Below are positions 61,101 through 64,000 of a stretch of DNA of 64,000 nucleotides, piece by piece (within the stretch, counting starts at the first letter, position 1; each line of letters begins with the position of its first letter). The notes under the pieces are model-generated. The model had not been told where the DNA came from and ran no database searches. It saw only the letters and a program-made list of their open reading frames with translations. Origin of the DNA: Pratylenchus scribneri (taxonomy: Eukaryota; Nematoda; Chromadorea; Rhabditida; Pratylenchidae); assembly GCA_030063045.1 (NCBI GenBank), contig JAQSEB010000033.1:620001-684000 (forward strand), given 5' to 3'. The translations under genes and the position numbers were made by a program.

Positions 61101-64000
61101 TTTTCATGAAAAGAATGATTTACCAATATAAATAAAAGCAAAATATCTTTTATTTTTAATTAATAATATATCCTTTATGGGATAATATCTTTTTTGCAAC
61201 TTATTTTATATTTTTTTGCATCTAACTAATAAGTTATTTTTTTGCAACTAAGATTGAATTTTTGTTTTTCATGTTGTAGTTAATGGGAAATGGTTTGTAA
61301 TAATGAAATTTGGATAAAATAGATTTAGTAAAGGCCTAAATGGGGGTGGGCGGGATATATCCGGATATATGAGGATTAAGGGGGATTAATGTCTGAAATG
61401 GATGGGAAATTGTCCGGAAGGCCAAAGGAAGGTCGAGGAATTGTAAAAGAGGCCAGGAGAGTTCGCGGGATTAAGCCGGATATAGGAGGATTAAGATGGA
61501 TATAGTGGGATTAAGTCTAGTTAGGGGCTAGGGATTAGGGTTAGGGGTTAGGAGCATAGGAATCTCGCGAAGCCAGAAGCAAATAAGCCTAAATCAGGAC
61601 AAGCGCCCATCTTTTTCAGGGCTTAATCGGCTTAATCCCCCTATATCCACCTTAATCCTCCTATATCCTGCTTAATCTCGCGAACTCTCAAAGCTTCCGG
61701 CTCATTTCTATACCTTCCCTTATCCATTCAAATCATCCCCATTCATTTCAGACATTAATCCCCCTTAATCCGACCATATCCACCCGACCCTAATCCTCAT
61801 ACATCACCACAATTTGACGATTACGATTTTGATTATTAATTCTATTTTTGCAAATAAAATTGCTCATCTATTTTTATTATTCATTTATTTATGCAATACA
61901 GATCAATTTAACCATTTACTATTTTGATTATTAATTTTGGAAATTTTTTTACTTAAAATTAATATTTTTGAATTACTCGTACTCGTACTCGTATTACTCG
62001 TAATACTCGTGTTTTTTGGCCTATTCGTACTCGTCTAAAATACTCGTTTCGTGATTTTTGAAAAACTCGTACTCGTAAAAATACTCGTTTCGTGATTTTC
62101 GAGACGAGCAACACCCCTGCTATCAATCAAATATTGCCCCAATCTGCCCTTTTTATACCCACTCTTTTCCCCACAAATGTTCACTTTTTGGTCAACTTTT
62201 CCACCACTTTAATGACGTTCTGTTATCACAATTTTGCGCACAAAACCGATAAATATATTTAATTAAGTCTAGCCCAACTAACAATAAAGTCAATCCCCCT
62301 TCCTTGGGTCACAGGGGGGTTAGGCTCCCGGTGAAGACCCGGGACGAGAACCTAGGCCCACTCTCGCCCCGAACAACATTAGTCCCGGGAATAAGGACTA
62401 TAAAATAATGTTTACTTGCCTTGAGCAAAATATCCACCAATTCGGGTGTTTGTTTTTCCTGCGGAATTTTTTGGCCCTCAAGGACGAATAATTGTTCGAC
62501 TGGGAATCGAGAAGATGGATTTGCAATCTAAATTAAAATAATTCAATTTTTAATTCCTTTTTTTGTCTACCGGGTACATTCCAGGCCAATTCAAATTTTT
62601 CAATATCATTTTTGGATGTTTTCCCTTCAAATAATCCACCACTGAAATTTGAACAATTTGCCCATCCTCTTTTTCCATTGTAAATCTAAAAATGAATATT
62701 TTAATTAATTTTTTTGTATTTTTTTTTACGTTTCGTCCTTTAGTGATTTATCGCCGAATCCGCCGATTGTGAAAATACGGCTTCGATCATAGTTGCACTG
62801 AACTTTGACTCCGCGCAAAAATTGACCAACTTTTTGCCAATCATTTTGGCCATTTTGCCCTTTGAAAATATCCGCAATTGTTTTTTCCAGTGTTTGGGCC
62901 TTCAGAAATGCCCCAACTTTTACTGTTAAATTTAATCATTTTTAATTTTATTTCCTTTCGGCAATTTTACCATCCAAAACCACTGCGGGTTGGCCCTTTT
63001 GATTTGGCCCTTCAACAATTCTCACTCCCTTGCATAAACCCGAATGAAATGTGATTGCCGGATTGGCACGAAAGTTGATTCCTTCCTCCTGTTTATGGTT
63101 GAAAAGTTTACCCGAACCAATTGCAATGAATTTTCCACTAAAATGAGCAAATTAAAATAAATAATGATTAATTCATCTCACCTTTCCCATGATTTTTGGG
63201 CAATTGCCAATTCCAAAAATGTGCGCAATGATCGATCCTCTTGATCCACCGAATTGTTCCCCTTTTCATATTGGACAAAATCATCCAGATTCAAAACATG
63301 ATGGCCAGTCTGACAAGGCTTAATTCGGACCTGGGGCACAAAATGTGAAAAGATTTCTTCAAATTTCGAACAAACTTTAAAATCCATCTTTTCATTGAAA
63401 TTTTCGCGCACAAATTCGCTGACTTCATTTCGCTGAACAATCCATTCATTTTGGCCCTTTAAATATGATTGAATAATTTAATAATCATTATTTGGTCATA
63501 CTGATTCCAATTCCTTTGAAAGATAAACAATTTTGCGCCCATCATAAACAAAGGCCGTTTTTGGCGATAAATTGCCCGATTTTTGGAGTGCAATTCGAAC
63601 CAATTCAACGCTGATTTTGCGATTCAAATCAACTTAAAATAAAAACAAAAAAATATTTCTAATTTTAAAAATTATTTTTAACCGGCTATTCCGGTAATTT
63701 TCTTGAATTGTTTGCTTCCCTTCAATGTGAAAATTTCGACATCTGCAAATCCAAAAAAATAATTTCAATTTTATTCGTTTTTGATTAACCGTAGAAATAA
63801 GCATTTTTGGATGACTCAATGTCGATGAGAAACACCGAAGAGAGGCCACCATGTTTTCCAACCGCCAAATTTTGACTAAAATTTAATGGCCCAAATTTAT
63901 TCCCTTCAATTCCCCACTATCAACCTTTTTCCATTCGAACCCATTATCAAATACGGTGGATGACAAAAAAGGAATTAAAGTTAGATTAAATATTAATTTG
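58115..64000 (-). CDS. Nematode WAGO-type Argonaute, 5'-partial
   Basis: Small-RNA-guided silencing protein. The 5' end lies beyond 64000. N-domain exons run 63890-62700 (LRGVKVQCNYDRSRIFTIGG). PAZ is about 62690-62420 (QISVVDYLKGKHPKMILKNL), then MID exons (FIDARGPKKWAVIFEQGNEK near 60450). The PIWI domain has NFLVLGYDVSHPTQK (about 59625-59665), an acidic insert (NEGELEEEEEDEK), EPSVVGICANMAENPHNFVG, RDGLSEGQYRM (about 59225-59255) and PVYQADELAKRGHANYATLK (about 58340-58400). It ends LNKRFTA at 58115, like WAGO C-termini. The first two catalytic Asp are present; the last catalytic position is not a clear His. The long intron at about 60840-62420 contains a hAT-type element, and two others hold family C elements. 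Confidence 0.88.
58982..59197. repeat. Family C-like foldback in Argonaute intron
   Basis: CGGTACTTTCCAGTTTGTAT at the left pairs with GGATACTGTATAAGTACCG at the right (59179-59197). The middle contains GGGTCATC/GATGACCC-type sequence also seen near 12390 and 29520. It occupies most of the intron between RDGLSEGQYRM and the next PIWI exon. Confidence 0.65.
60008..60190. repeat. Family C foldback in Argonaute intron
   Basis: TTGGTACTTGTCGATTATCG (about 60011) pairs with CAGATAACTGAAAAGTACCA (about 60162-60182). CAGATTTTTTCACCC follows the left end as in the copies at 23699 and 29594. On the minus strand the element begins about 10 nt after the intron donor. Confidence 0.65.
60943..62119. mobile_element. 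hAT-type non-autonomous DNA transposon in Argonaute intron
   Basis: Terminal inverted repeats CAGGGGTGTTGATTCGTCTC at the left and CGAGACGAGCAACACCCCTG at the right. The element is flanked by a perfect 8-bp direct repeat CTATCAAT at 60935-60942 and 62120-62127, the size typical of hAT insertion. Subterminal ACTCGT repeats lie inside both ends (about 60963-61035 and 61975-62100). Length 1177 bp. No transposase ORF. The exact target duplication suggests a fairly recent insertion. Confidence 0.92.
61340..61805. repeat. Nested long palindrome inside the hAT-type element
   Basis: AAGGGGGATTAATGTCTGAA (about 61379) is inverted as TTCAGACATTAATCCCCCTT (about 61748-61767). Further arms GGATATAGGAGGATTAAG (about 61479) and CTTAATCCTCCTATATCC (about 61651) continue inward. 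The centre has TTAGGGATTAGGGTTAGGGG. This is probably a second foldback inserted in, or captured by, the hAT element. Confidence 0.75.

Noticed and set aside
62290..62400. Possible tRNA in a GC-rich block
   Set aside because: No acceptor stem pairing or T-loop consensus could be assembled.

Overview
This is nuclear DNA of a nematode, most likely a plant-parasitic tylenchid of the root-knot or cyst nematode type. The DNA is very AT-rich. Genes are broken into many exons by GT-AG introns of about 40-70 nt that often end in TTTTAG or TTTCAG. The gene content is nematode-specific: Srg, Srh and Srsx chemoreceptors, an SXP/RAL-2 protein, transthyretin-like proteins, a WAGO-type Argonaute, an ORAI channel, astacin, and an F-box protein like those expanded in cyst and root-knot nematodes. 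The genus is inference. I saw no tRNA, rRNA, CRISPR array or bacterial-type gene.

Layout. 1-4031: class C GPCR (+), its 5' end off the window. 4102-5384: Srg receptor (-). 5.7-6.96 kb: a 39-bp minisatellite and a foldback element. 7114-8630: Srh receptor (-). 9542-16491: three copies of an unrecognised secreted protein family (-, -, +). 17074-19048: ORAI (+). 19250-21364: OST-alpha (-). 24018-26182: MFSD8/CLN7-like transporter (-). 28439-30155: F-box protein (-). 30383-31025: SXP/RAL-2 (-). 31560-33061: a broken and an intact transthyretin-like gene (+). 33478-35527: pepsin-like protein lacking its catalytic motifs (+). 36306-38330: nuclear receptor (-). 39633-40996: unknown gene (-). 41431-42875: ShKT-mucin-Sep15-like fusion (-). 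44742-46874: Srsx-type GPCR (+). 47309-49904: Cys-loop anion channel (+). 49962-51739: trypsin-like protease (-). 52158-53686: seven-EF-hand secreted protein (-). 54418-57480: astacin with EGF and CUB (+). 58115 to the end: Argonaute (-), its 5' end off the window.

Repeats. Nearly every intron longer than about 200 nt is long because it holds a foldback (MITE-like) element or a minisatellite. Three foldback families recur. Family A carries a core like CGATGCGTCTCGATGAG and has about seven copies, all in introns of different genes. Family B has termini like ACCGTAAATCCTCTATTA or ACCGTATTTCTTCTATTA. Family C has termini like GGTACTTGTCGGTTATC. A 1177-bp hAT-type non-autonomous element with a perfect 8-bp target duplication sits in an Argonaute intron. 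A 38-bp TTTCCGG...CCGGAAA minisatellite occurs both in ORAI intron 1 and in an astacin intron, about 37 kb apart.

The genes do not form one pathway. They are a mixture of sensory receptors and channels, secreted proteins and proteases, and one small-RNA effector. The best candidates for undescribed biology are the intron-bound foldback families, the three-copy secreted family, the Sep15-like fusion, the degenerate aspartic protease and the duplicated astacin active-site exon.
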